From: Streptomyces sp. NBC_01283 | GTDB taxonomy: Bacteria > Actinomycetota > Actinomycetes > Streptomycetales > Streptomycetaceae | NCBI RefSeq assembly: GCF_041435335.1 | Contig: NZ_CP108430.1 | Coordinates: forward strand, 3,392,501 to 3,456,500 | DNA: 64,000 nt | Direction: 5' to 3' | Shown here: piece after piece, positions 50,092 through 58,827 of the stretch | How positions within the stretch are numbered: position 1 is the first letter of the stretch | How the letters are laid out: every line of letters starts with the position of its first letter | Notes under the pieces: model-generated | What the model was told of the DNA's origin: nothing | Database searches by the model: none | What the model saw: only the letters and a program-made list of their open reading frames with translations | Made by a program: the position numbers and the translations under genes

Positions 50092-50135
50092 CGGGCGGCT
50101 CCCGGGTCGGACTCTCGGATGCTGGGGGTGCTCAT
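50088..50135 (-). CDS. 15-codon mini-ORF coupled to the epimerase
   Basis: ATG 50135 has an AAGGAG site 9 nt upstream, and the peptide MSTPSIRESDPGAAR ends at a stop that overlaps the epimerase start (ATGA). The strong ribosome site makes translation likely. It may couple epimerase translation to the upstream membrane-protein gene across the 110-nt gap, rather than encode a functional peptide. Confidence 0.5.
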   Translation of the reverse strand: MSTPSIRESDPGAAR

Positions 50136-50245
50136 CTGGCGTTCTCCTTCAGGGGGTTGCCGTGATTCACGGGGTAAGGCCCGCGGTGTCGGCCCCGCGG
50201 GAGAGAGAGTTTTCGCATGGGGCCGGGAGGGACCGGCGCGCATCC

Positions 50246-51487
50246 TCAGGGCGCCCCGTCGCCATGCGCGGAGGCCCGGCTGAGCACCCGCAGCGAGTGG
50301 AGCAGGAGCACGCCCGCGGTCGCGCCGCACGCGACGAAGGGCACGGCACCGGGCCCCCAGGCCCGGACCACCCCCTCGACGGGCGCCGCGAGCCATGCAC
50401 ACCCGGGCAGGCGCCCCGCGAACACGGAGGCGAGCGAGGCCGCCTCCACCGCGCCCGCGGCGCCCAGCATCAGCAGGGGCGCCCGCATGAAGCCGTACGA
50501 GGAGAGCAGGCGGGCGAGGAGCAGCAGCGCGCCCAGCGCCCCTGCCCCGGCGGATGCCGGTACGCCATAGGCGGCCCCGGCCCCCACGAGGAGGACCCCG
50601 ACGGCGCACAGGTACAGCGCGACGCTGCCCAGCAGCAAGGGCCGGACGGCGGAGGTGAATTCGGCGAGCCCCCGGCTGAACGCGAGCCTTCGCCGTGCTC
50701 CCACGGCGAACAGCCGCACGCACCACACGGCGGGCGCGACGGCGAGCGAGAGCCCCAGCGCCGCGGCGGTCGACGGCGCCCAGGGGCCGTCGGGCCCGCC
50801 CGAGACGGCGGCCCGCATCAGGCCGTCGCCGAAGAGGGCGTACGCGACGAGGAAGCACACCCACGCGCGCGTGGCCGGCACGACACGGTGCGCGCAGCGC
50901 AGCGGTCCGCGCCGAAGGGCGAGCCGGAGCGCGACGGCCACGGCGAGGGCTCCGCCGAGCCCCACCGCGTACCGCGCGTGTCCCTCGCTCAGCTCGATCC
51001 CCACGGCGGCGAGTGCGCAGGCCACGCCCGGGAGGAGGGCGAACAGCGCCCACCCGGCGGGCACTTCGGGGGCTCCGCGCGACGAAGTGGCAGCGGGGGC
51101 TCCGCGCTCTTCCCCGTCGCGGGGCACGCGCGCGTACATCTCCTCGGCGAGCGCGAACACGTCCCGGTGCCGGAACCGCGCGGCGGTCCGGTCGGTCACT
51201 CCGTGCGCCTCAAGGCCCGCGGCGATCTCCAGCGGGTCGACGGCGCGCTCGCACAGCTCGCGGTGCCGGTGCATCAGTGCCTTCACGGGGTCGACGGCAC
51301 CGCGCCGCGCGGACTTGGCGGGGACGGCCCCGCTTCCACTGCCCGCAGCCGCACCTGTACCCGCACTCCGCCAGGCCGTGGGTTCGCGCACCAGTGCCGC
51401 GTCGGCCACCAGTTCCTCGGACCGCTCGTCCCAGCCGCCGGGGCTCCCCGGCGCCCGTGGGGCGTCCACCTGCCGCTCCTTGCTCAT
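50246..51487 (-). CDS. Polytopic membrane protein of the exopolysaccharide operon
   Basis: The product is 413 aa from ATG 51487, which overlaps the glycosyltransferase stop (ATGA). The first 130 residues are soluble and include DPVKALMHRHRELCERAVDPLEIAAGLEAHGVTDRTAARF and HRDVFALAEEMYARV. Eight hydrophobic segments follow (first GWALFALLPGVACALAAVGIEL, last GPGAVPFVACGATAGVLLLHSLRVL). No transporter signature is firm. A flippase or export role, like PelG, is suggested by its position with a PelF-like enzyme. The cytosolic domain is unrecognised. Confidence 0.7.
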   Translation of the reverse strand: MSKERQVDAPRAPGSPGGWDERSEELVADAALVREPTAWRSAGTGAAAGSGSGAVPAKSARRGAVDPVKALMHRHRELCERAVDPLEIAAGLEAHGVTDRTAARFRHRDVFALAEEMYARVPRDGEERGAPAATSSRGAPEVPAGWALFALLPGVACALAAVGIELSEGHARYAVGLGGALAVAVALRLALRRGPLRCAHRVVPATRAWVCFLVAYALFGDGLMRAAVSGGPDGPWAPSTAAALGLSLAVAPAVWCVRLFAVGARRRLAFSRGLAEFTSAVRPLLLGSVALYLCAVGVLLVGAGAAYGVPASAGAGALGALLLLARLLSSYGFMRAPLLMLGAAGAVEAASLASVFAGRLPGCAWLAAPVEGVVRAWGPGAVPFVACGATAGVLLLHSLRVLSRASAHGDGAP

Positions 51488-53214
51488 ACCCCCGCCCCCT
51501 TCAACCGCTCCGGTCCGTCCGCCTCTTGCGCCCAGCTGGGCGCGCCGCCCGAGCCCGCGTCCGCGCCGCCCGCGGCGACCGCCCACCGGCCCGGCATGCA
51601 GGCCTCCGCCGGATTGCCGAACGGCACGGGCTCGCCCGCGTCGTCGAGCGCTTCCCTGCGCACGGGGCAGTGCGAGACGATCTCCAGGTAGATGCCGCGG
51701 AAGGCTTCGGTGTTCTGCTCCACGGTGAACAGTTCGAGCGCTCGCGCACGCGCCGCGGCGCCGAGCCGGTCGCGTCGCCCGGCGTCGCGCAGCAGCGCCA
51801 CGCACGCCTCGGCGAGCGCCCTCGGATTGCGGGGCGGCACCACGAGGCCGGTGCCGCCGATGACCTCGACGACCGCTCCCACATCCGTGGAGACCGTCGC
51901 GCGTCCGCAGAACATCGCCTCGACCAGGCTGATCGGGAAGCCCTCGACGACGCTCGACAGGACGACGACGCTGCCCGCGGCGTACGCGTCCGCGAGTTCG
52001 GGCACGTCGGGTGCGCCGATCTCCTCGAAGGACACGGGGTTGTCGCCGACGGCGTGCGCGCCCTCCGCCTCGTCGGGGAAGAGCTGCGCGGCGAGCGCTC
52101 TGCAGTGCGCGAGGTACGCCGCCGCCTCCGGGCCTTCCGCGGGCGCCCCGACGATGCGCAGCCGCGCCTTCGGCTCCTCCTTGCGGACCTCCGCGAAGGC
52201 GTGGAGCAGGGAGATCAGGTCCTTGGCCGGTTCGATGCGCCCGACCCAGAGGAGGGTGTCGGGGTCGCCCGGGTCCTCCCGCTCGCCGACCTCCGCGAAG
52301 CGGGACGCCTCCATGCCGGGGTAGACCGTGCGCAGCTTCGCCCGCTCGGCGCCGCACCGCTCCTGCCAGCGGCGGGCGTGCGTGTTGCCGGGGGTGATGA
52401 TCGTGGCCTTGCCGTACACCTCGGCGGCGAGCCTGCCGTGGAAGGAGGTGAGCAGCGCGCGCGCCGGGGCGCTCAGTGCCTCGTCGCCGGTCGCGAGGTA
52501 GTGCGCCCGCAGCTGCACGCCGTACTCGGTGACCAGGAGCGGCACTCCGGAGAAGTGCTGGGCGAGGAGGCCGGGGACCGCCGCCGGGCCGCCGGACGTG
52601 GCGTGGCACAGGTCGACCGCGCCGAGGGCGTCGTCGCCGTACCAGTCGAGGGAGAGCGGTCGCAGGGCGCGCTCCAGGAGTCCCGCCACGACGAGCAGGT
52701 CGGACACCCGTGCGGTGCGCGCGGCGCGGAGTGCGCCCGGCGCGCGGCACGCGCCCTCCAGAGCGCGCACGGCCGCTTCGGAGCGCAGTGCGGCGACGAG
52801 GCCGCCCTGGTCCCTGGCGAGTTCGGCGAGGCCGTAAAGCGCACTGCCGAAACGGTCCGCCAACGCGTCGGAGTCGCCGGAGTCCCTCGCGGCGCCCGCC
52901 GCTCCGGAGTCGCACACCACCGCGGCCAGTTCGCCGAAGCACTCCGCGAAGCGCCGCCGCGCCCGCCGTCCGTACCCGGCCCCGAAGGCCACGCCGTCGT
53001 CGTCGACCGTCCACAGGGGCGCCGTCCGCACGCGGTTCACCTGGGGCGGCAGCTCGATCCAGCCCTGCGCCTCCTGCCGTGCGCTGCGGCTGAGGGCGTA
53101 GATGTCGAATTCGTGCTGCCCGAGCCCGCGTACGAGCCGGTCGCACCAGAGCCTGGCGTCACCGCTCACATACGGATAGCCACCCTCCGTAAGCAGTCCG
53201 ATGCGCACGCGCAC
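51484..53214 (-). CDS. PelF-like GT4 glycosyltransferase
   Basis: The product is 576 aa from GTG 53214 (GGGAG 9 nt upstream). The N-terminus RIGLLTEGGYPYVSGDARLWCDRLVRGL and LGQHEFDIYAL is the PelF-type (DUF3492) entry, seen with Y-P-Y-V-x-G. A GT4 C-terminal half has LLWVGRIEPAKDLISLLHAFAE, the E-x7-E motif in SSVVEGFPISLVEAMFCGRATVSTDVGAV, and GTGLVVPPRNPRALAEAC. PelF polymerises the Pel exopolysaccharide from UDP-GalNAc/UDP-GlcNAc. It begins the operon with the membrane protein, epimerase and GH135 protein. No exported signal. Function is by homology. Confidence 0.85.
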   Translation of the reverse strand: MRVRIGLLTEGGYPYVSGDARLWCDRLVRGLGQHEFDIYALSRSARQEAQGWIELPPQVNRVRTAPLWTVDDDGVAFGAGYGRRARRRFAECFGELAAVVCDSGAAGAARDSGDSDALADRFGSALYGLAELARDQGGLVAALRSEAAVRALEGACRAPGALRAARTARVSDLLVVAGLLERALRPLSLDWYGDDALGAVDLCHATSGGPAAVPGLLAQHFSGVPLLVTEYGVQLRAHYLATGDEALSAPARALLTSFHGRLAAEVYGKATIITPGNTHARRWQERCGAERAKLRTVYPGMEASRFAEVGEREDPGDPDTLLWVGRIEPAKDLISLLHAFAEVRKEEPKARLRIVGAPAEGPEAAAYLAHCRALAAQLFPDEAEGAHAVGDNPVSFEEIGAPDVPELADAYAAGSVVVLSSVVEGFPISLVEAMFCGRATVSTDVGAVVEVIGGTGLVVPPRNPRALAEACVALLRDAGRRDRLGAAARARALELFTVEQNTEAFRGIYLEIVSHCPVRREALDDAGEPVPFGNPAEACMPGRWAVAAGGADAGSGGAPSWAQEADGPERLKGAGV

Positions 53215-53288
53215 ACCCCCGATCTCCCATGTGGAGAGCCGCCGTTGGACCGGCGGCTCGCAGCGGGACGAACGTATGCGGACATGCC

Positions 53289-53322
53289 GGTGGCGTGATG
53301 GACGGTTGTCCATCACGCCACC
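53289..53322. terminator. 15-bp inverted repeat in the spacer before the PelF-like operon
   Basis: GGTGGCGTGATGGAC (53289-53303) pairs perfectly with 53308-53322, loop GGTT. It is 88 nt beyond the stop of the ABC-transporter ATPase gene (53410) and 75 nt upstream of the glycosyltransferase GTG. It can end the upstream operon; no U-tract follows, so an operator role is possible too. Confidence 0.55.
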
Positions 53323-53409
53323 AAAAGGGGTGAACGGCAGTAACTTTCCCGCGCCGGTAGCGTTCTGTCGCGCTATGGCGGCGAGAGAGCGCTCTTCCGC
53401 TACGGAACG

Positions 53410-55095
53410 TTAAGCTGCGGCCAGCTCCCTGCGGGCCGTACGGCGTCGCGCCGCGGCCTCCGGGTCGAGCGCGGGCACGGCCGCCAACAGCTGCCGGGTG
53501 TACGCCTGTTGCGGCGCCCCGTACACCTCGTCGACGGTTCCGTGCTCGACGATCCGCCCCTGCCGCATCACCGCGATCCGGTCGCTGACCTGGCGTACCA
53601 CCGCGAGGTCGTGGGCGATGAAGACGAGGGCGAGCCCGTGCTCCCGCTGGAGTTCGGCCAGCAGCGCGGTCACCTGCGCCTGCGTCGTCACGTCGAGCGC
53701 CGAGACCGGCTCGTCGCACACGATGACCCGGGGCTCGGCGGCGAGAGCACGCGCGATCCCGACGCGCTGCCGCTGGCCGCCGCTGAACTCGTGCGGATAG
53801 CGCCCGTAGTACGCCGGATCGAGCCCGACGCGCTCCATGAGGTCCCGCACGCGTGCGCGCACGACGGAATCGTCCCTCCCCCATTCCCGGCTTCGCTCGA
53901 GCGGGGGGACCCCCATGCCCCGCGCGCGCAGCGGATCGGCGATGGACTCCCCGATGCTGCGGCGCGGGTTGAGCGAGGAGACGGGGTCCTGGAACACCAT
54001 CTGCACGCCGGCCCGTACACCGCCGCCCGACGTCCTCTCGCCCCCGTGCCGGATCTCCCCCGCCGAAGGGTCGAGCAGCCCCACGAGCATCCGGCCGAGG
54101 GTCGTCTTGCCGCTGCCGCTCTCCCCCACGACCCCGAGCGTCTCGCCCCGGCGGACCGTGAGCGAGACGCCGTCCACCGCGGCGAAGGCGCGCTTGCCGC
54201 GGCCGAACTCCTTGCGCAGGTCCACCGCTTCGAGGACGACGTCCCCCTCTGCGGGCGGCGCCGACACCTCCCGCGGCGAGTCCACCCGGGGCACCGCCCC
54301 GAGCAGCTCCCGCGTGTACGTGTCCGCGGGCGCCCCGAGCACCTCCCGCACCGGCCCTCGTTCGACGGCCCGCCCGTACCGCATGACCAGGACGTCGTCG
54401 ACGCTCTCCGCCGCGACACCCACGTCATGGGTGACCAGGAGCAGCCCCATCCCCGTCTCGGCACGCAGCACGTGCAGCAGGTCGAGGATCTGGGCCTGCA
54501 CGGTGACGTCCAGGGCGGTCGTCGGCTCGTCGGCGATCAGGAGCTCGGGTTCGCAGGCGAGGGCCATGGCGATGAGCGCGCGCTGCCGCATGCCGCCGCT
54601 GAACTCGTGCGGCCGTGACCGCGCCCTGCGTGCGGCGTCCGGGATGCCCACCCGGTCGAGTACGTCGGCGGCACGCGCGCGTGCCGCCCTGCGCGAGGCG
54701 CCGGTGTGCACGCGGTACACCTCGGCGATCTGATCGCCCACCGCGTAGTACGGGTCGAGGGACGACAGCGGGTCCTGGAAGACCATCGCCGCCTTCCCGC
54801 CCCGCAGCCGCCGCAACTCGTCACCGGACGCCTTCTGTACGTCGATGCCGCCGACGAGGACCTCACCGCCGACGCCCGCGCCGGTGCCCCGGTGGAGTCC
54901 GAGCAGCGCGGACGCCACCGTGCTCTTGCCGGACCCCGACTCGCCGACGATGCCGAGCGCGGCGCCCTTCTCCAGCGTGAAGGAAAGCCGGTCGACGGCG
55001 CGCGTGTCCCCGAAGTCGACCACCAGGTCGGTCACTTGGACGAGACTCGCGGCAGTACGACTCATGGCAGGACTGCTCCCTACCGGACCGCTCAT
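53410..55095 (-). CDS. Dipeptide/oligopeptide ABC transporter, fused double ATPase (DppD-DppF)
   Basis: The product is 561 aa from ATG 55095, overlapping the permease stop as ATGA. Two complete ATPase modules are fused: Walker A GESGSGKST and GESGSGKTT, signatures EFSGGMRQR and EFSGGQRQR, and Walker B LLIADEP and VIVCDEP. In most importers of this type, DppD and DppF are separate. The peptide-type hallmarks HEFSGG and RARGMGV are visible. It ends in a basic Arg/Ala tail. It powers the downstream-named permeases and lipoprotein of this operon. Confidence 0.92.
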   Translation of the reverse strand: MSGPVGSSPAMSRTAASLVQVTDLVVDFGDTRAVDRLSFTLEKGAALGIVGESGSGKSTVASALLGLHRGTGAGVGGEVLVGGIDVQKASGDELRRLRGGKAAMVFQDPLSSLDPYYAVGDQIAEVYRVHTGASRRAARARAADVLDRVGIPDAARRARSRPHEFSGGMRQRALIAMALACEPELLIADEPTTALDVTVQAQILDLLHVLRAETGMGLLLVTHDVGVAAESVDDVLVMRYGRAVERGPVREVLGAPADTYTRELLGAVPRVDSPREVSAPPAEGDVVLEAVDLRKEFGRGKRAFAAVDGVSLTVRRGETLGVVGESGSGKTTLGRMLVGLLDPSAGEIRHGGERTSGGGVRAGVQMVFQDPVSSLNPRRSIGESIADPLRARGMGVPPLERSREWGRDDSVVRARVRDLMERVGLDPAYYGRYPHEFSGGQRQRVGIARALAAEPRVIVCDEPVSALDVTTQAQVTALLAELQREHGLALVFIAHDLAVVRQVSDRIAVMRQGRIVEHGTVDEVYGAPQQAYTRQLLAAVPALDPEAAARRRTARRELAAA

Positions 55096-56090
55096 GACAG
55101 GACCACCCTTCGGTCGGCCACCGCGTACAGCACGTCCGCGACGGCATTGGCGAGCACCACGAAGAAGCCGGTCACCAGGACCATGCCGACCACGACCGGC
55201 AGGTCGACGACCTTGACCGCGTGCACGAGTTCGCGCCCCATGCCGGGCAGCCCGAAGAGCGTCTCGCTGAGCACCGCGCCGCCGAACATCGACCCGAAGT
55301 CGTTGGCGCTGAGCGCGATGACCGGCGCGACCGCGCCCCGCAGGGCGTGCTTGCCGATGATCGAGCGCTCCCCGACGCCGTACGCGCGAAACGTGCGTAC
55401 GTGGTCGTCGGCGAGGGTCTCCAGCATCGAGGAGCGGGTGAGGCGCGCGTACTTGGCGGCCTCGATCAGCGCGAGCGACAGCCAGGGCAGCAGCAGGTTC
55501 CACGCCCACTGCTGCGGGTCGTCGGTGAACGGCACGTACTGCGGGAAGGGCAGCCATTCGAGCTGGCCGCAGACCACGATCATCAGCAGCAGGCCGATGA
55601 CGAAGACGGGCGTGGCCGTGCCCGCGAGCGTGACGGCGGTCAGGACCCGCTCGGTGACGCGTCCGCGCCGCCAGGCGGAGAGCACCCCGGTGCCGACCCC
55701 GAGGATCAGCCACATCACCATGGCGCCGAGCGCGAGCGACCCGGTGACCGGCAGCTTCGTCAGGATCAGCTGGGTGACCTGCTGGTCGCTCTGGTAGGAG
55801 AGCCCGAGGCAGGGGGCGTCGCAGTGCTCGACGCCGGTGCCCGTCGAGTAGTCCTGGCCGACGAAGATGCCCTGCAGGAAGTCCCAGTAGCGGACGTACA
55901 CCGGGTCGTCGAGCCGCAACTGCTCGCTCACCTGAGCCACTTGAGCCGGTGAGCAGCGCGGCCCGCAGGTGATCTGGGCGACGTCGCCGGGAGCCACGTA
56001 GAAGACCGCGTAGATGATCACGGAGATGGCGAGCAGCGTGACGAGGGTGCCCACGGAGCGCCTCAGGAAGAATCCCGGGAAACCGGTCAT
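55092..56090 (-). CDS. Dipeptide ABC transporter permease (DppB-like)
   Basis: The product is 332 aa from ATG 56090, overlapping the DppC-like stop. About six helices start with FFLRRSVGTLVTLLAISVIIYAV. A large periplasmic loop carries CGPRCSPAQ, a cysteine-rich insert (C42, C46, and C90/C94 in EHCDAPC). The EAA loop is EAAKYARLTRSSMLETLADDHVRTFRAYGV with the expected VGERSIIGKHALRGA. The paired cysteines suggest extracytoplasmic disulfides, unusual in DppB. Confidence 0.92.
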   Translation of the reverse strand: MTGFPGFFLRRSVGTLVTLLAISVIIYAVFYVAPGDVAQITCGPRCSPAQVAQVSEQLRLDDPVYVRYWDFLQGIFVGQDYSTGTGVEHCDAPCLGLSYQSDQQVTQLILTKLPVTGSLALGAMVMWLILGVGTGVLSAWRRGRVTERVLTAVTLAGTATPVFVIGLLLMIVVCGQLEWLPFPQYVPFTDDPQQWAWNLLLPWLSLALIEAAKYARLTRSSMLETLADDHVRTFRAYGVGERSIIGKHALRGAVAPVIALSANDFGSMFGGAVLSETLFGLPGMGRELVHAVKVVDLPVVVGMVLVTGFFVVLANAVADVLYAVADRRVVLS

Positions 56091-57079
56091 GCCTTGCCCT
56101 CCCGCTTGCGCCCCGTCCCGATGCTCAGCCGCGACGCGGCCCGTGGATCGAGCGCGGTCCGCACGCCGTCACCGAGGACGGTCAGCGCGAGGACGGTCAC
56201 GAACAGAGCCCCGGCGGGCAGCAGTAGGTACTGCGGCGCGGCCTGGTACCAGATGTCGGCCGAGGTGAGCATCTGGCCCCAGGACGCGGTCGGCGGTTTG
56301 ACGCCGACGCCGAGGAAGGAGAGCGCGGCCTCCACCGTGATGTTCACGGGGACGAGCAGCGCCGCGTAGGTGATGACGGGGGCGGCGAGTCCCGGCAGGA
56401 GTTCGCGGCGCGCGATGCGCCAGGTGCTCCAGCCGCTCAGCCGGGCGGCGGCCACGTAATCGAGCTCCTTGAGGGTGATGGTCTGCGCGCGCACGATCTT
56501 GGCCGTGCTGCCCCAGGCGATGAGCCCGATGACCAGGGCGACCAGGACGGGGCGCGGGAAGCCGCTGGGCACGATCGCCATCAGGGCGAGCGAGAGGACC
56601 ATCAGCGGCATGGCGACGATGACGTCGGTGGCGCGGCTGAGCACCTGGTCCACCAGGCGGTTGCCGAGCCCGGCCGCGATGCCGACGCCGACGCCGAGCA
56701 CCACCTGGACGACCGTCGCGGCGAGCGCGACACCGAGGGAGACCCGCGCGCCGTACACGAGCCGGGCGAACAAATCCCGCCCGGTCTGCGGTTCGACGCC
56801 GAGCCAGTGCTCGGCGCTGATCCCGCCGAACGAGCCGATGGGCACGCCGCCACGGCCGGAGTCGATGAGGTCGGGGTGGTACGTGCTGGGGTCCTGGCCC
56901 TCGATGGCGGTGAGCAGCGGCGCGGCGAGCGCGACCAGGACGAGAAGCGCGACGACGGCCGCCGCGACGAGGGCGGCGCGCTGCGTGCGCAGCCGCCGCC
57001 AGAACTGACGGGCACCGGAAGCCGGGGCGGGCGCCGTGACGCCCGTCCCCGCTCCCGAGGCCAACAGGGCCTCGCTCAT
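56087..57079 (-). CDS. Dipeptide ABC transporter permease (DppC-like)
   Basis: The product is 330 aa from ATG 57079, overlapping the DppB-like start. Hydrophobic segments begin AAAVVALLVLVALAAPLLTAI; the DppC motif EHWLGVEPQTGRDLFARLVYGARVSL is intact. The EAA loop is ELDYVAAARLSGWSTWRIARRELLPGLAAP. It ends in a basic tail. The protein pairs with the DppB-like permease in the peptide importer. Confidence 0.92.
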   Translation of the reverse strand: MSEALLASGAGTGVTAPAPASGARQFWRRLRTQRAALVAAAVVALLVLVALAAPLLTAIEGQDPSTYHPDLIDSGRGGVPIGSFGGISAEHWLGVEPQTGRDLFARLVYGARVSLGVALAATVVQVVLGVGVGIAAGLGNRLVDQVLSRATDVIVAMPLMVLSLALMAIVPSGFPRPVLVALVIGLIAWGSTAKIVRAQTITLKELDYVAAARLSGWSTWRIARRELLPGLAAPVITYAALLVPVNITVEAALSFLGVGVKPPTASWGQMLTSADIWYQAAPQYLLLPAGALFVTVLALTVLGDGVRTALDPRAASRLSIGTGRKREGKA

Positions 57080-57099
57080 GATGATGTGACCGGTAGCCC

Positions 57100-58827
57100 C
57101 TACTTGACCGCGACCTGCGAGACGTCGAGGACGCCCGTCCAGTCGCTGATCACGATGTTCTTGACGTCCTTGCCGTACAGCCGCTTGTAGACCGGGTGGA
57201 AGAGCGGCACGGTCAGGGCCTGCTCGCCGATCTTCTTGTCGAGGGCGCCCCAGCGCTTGGCCGCCGCGTCGAGGTCGGTGAGCTTGTTGATCTCGTCGAT
57301 CTCGTCGTTGACGGCCTTGTCGTCCAGGAAGCCGGTGTTGAAGTTGGCGCCGTCCTTCACGATCTGCCGTCCGTCGAAGATCGGGGCGAGGAAGGGGCCG
57401 CCGGAGGGCCAGTCGGCACCCCAGTGGGCGAGGAAGAGACCCGGCTCGGACTTGGCGCTGTGCACCTTGTCCTTGTAGTCGTTGTCCTCCAGGCCCTCCA
57501 GCTTGACCTTGATCCCGGCCTTCTTCAGGGCGTCCTGGATCGCGGTGGCGATCTCCGGGCTCGTCTCGAAGTCCTTGGCGTTGGAGTGGGTCAGCGTGAT
57601 GGTGAGCCCGTCCTTGTGACCGGCCTCCTTCAGGAGCTCCCTGGCCTTCTTCGCGTTGCCGGACTTGCCTGCCGGGAAGTGGTCGTACTTCGTGTATCCG
57701 AAGGACTTCTGGTTCGGCAGGTACGTCGTGGCGGGCTCGGCGAGCGACGAGCCGCCTGCCGCGTTGACCACGGAGGAGCGGTCGACGGCGTACGAGATGG
57801 CCTGGCGCACCTTCGGGTCGTCGAAGGGCTTCACCTTCGGGTTGAAGGCGAGGTAATTCGTGTATCCGAAGTGCCCGGTGCCGACGCGCGAGGCCAGTGC
57901 CTTGTCGCCGGTGACCTTGGCGAGTTCGGCGGGGCCGAGGTTGGTGTCGGTGGTCACGGCGGCGGCGTCCGCGCCCTGACCGGCCGAGAGCCGCTGGTTG
58001 ATGACGGAGGAGTTGAGGCCGGACCGCACGTCGATCTTGTCCGGGTAGGCCTTGCGCTCCGGGTCGGTCTTCGCCGACCAGTGCGGGTTGCGCTCCAGGG
58101 TCAGGCGCTCGCCGTCGTTCTCGTTCTTCACGACCTTGTACGGGCCCGAGGAGACCGGGTGCTCCTCGTACTTCGTGCCCTTGTCCTTGCTCTTGGGGAC
58201 AGGCGTGAACTGCGTCTGCGTCGCCAGATAGGGGAATTCACCCTCGGGCTTGTTCAGCCGGAAGACGATGGTCCGCTCGTCGGGCGTCTCGATCGACTTC
58301 AGCCCCTTGCCGCTCTTGTCCTTGTAGGGCCCGGCGTACTTGTCGCCGCCGATCAGCCAGTCCCTCAAATAGGGCGCGCCACCGGAGAGTTCGCCGGCGA
58401 AGGAGCGCTCGATGCCGTACTTGATGTCGGCGGAGGTGATCGGCGAACCGTCCTCGTACTTGAGCCCCTTCTTCAGGGTGTACGTCCACACCGTGGCGTT
58501 CTTGCTCGACTTGCCGAGGTCCGTGGCGAGGTCCGGCACGACCTCCGAGCCCTTGGCGCCGTCCTCGCGGTTGCGGGTGGTCAGGGTGCGGAAGACGAGC
58601 GAGGGGACGTTCCCGCCGCCGGAGGTGTAGAGCCGCGCCGGGTCGAAGTCGACCTGCGGGTCGCTGTTGAGGACGGTGAGCGTGCCGCCCTTGGCGGGCT
58701 TGCCGTCGGCGCCGCCGCCCCCGGCGTCGTTGTCCTCGGGGCCCGCGCAGGCGGCGGCGCCCGCTGCCAGGACGAGGCTGACGGATGCCGCTGCCACGCG
58801 GCGGGCTATGACGGACGGTTGGCGCAT
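57100..58827 (-). CDS. Substrate-binding lipoprotein of the peptide importer (DppA/OppA family)
   Basis: The product is 575 aa from ATG 58827. Lipoprotein signal MRQPSVIARRVAAASVSLVLAAGAAACAGP with lipidated Cys27. The family-5 (peptide/nickel) binding-protein core is clear: TLTVLNSDPQVDFDPARLYTSGG, the KKGLKYEDGSPITSADIKYGIERSF region, AISYAVDRSSVVNAAGGS and WGADWPSGGPFL. It is the first gene of the four-gene operon. Peptide specificity is not predictable. Confidence 0.92.
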   Translation of the reverse strand: MRQPSVIARRVAAASVSLVLAAGAAACAGPEDNDAGGGGADGKPAKGGTLTVLNSDPQVDFDPARLYTSGGGNVPSLVFRTLTTRNREDGAKGSEVVPDLATDLGKSSKNATVWTYTLKKGLKYEDGSPITSADIKYGIERSFAGELSGGAPYLRDWLIGGDKYAGPYKDKSGKGLKSIETPDERTIVFRLNKPEGEFPYLATQTQFTPVPKSKDKGTKYEEHPVSSGPYKVVKNENDGERLTLERNPHWSAKTDPERKAYPDKIDVRSGLNSSVINQRLSAGQGADAAAVTTDTNLGPAELAKVTGDKALASRVGTGHFGYTNYLAFNPKVKPFDDPKVRQAISYAVDRSSVVNAAGGSSLAEPATTYLPNQKSFGYTKYDHFPAGKSGNAKKARELLKEAGHKDGLTITLTHSNAKDFETSPEIATAIQDALKKAGIKVKLEGLEDNDYKDKVHSAKSEPGLFLAHWGADWPSGGPFLAPIFDGRQIVKDGANFNTGFLDDKAVNDEIDEINKLTDLDAAAKRWGALDKKIGEQALTVPLFHPVYKRLYGKDVKNIVISDWTGVLDVSQVAVK

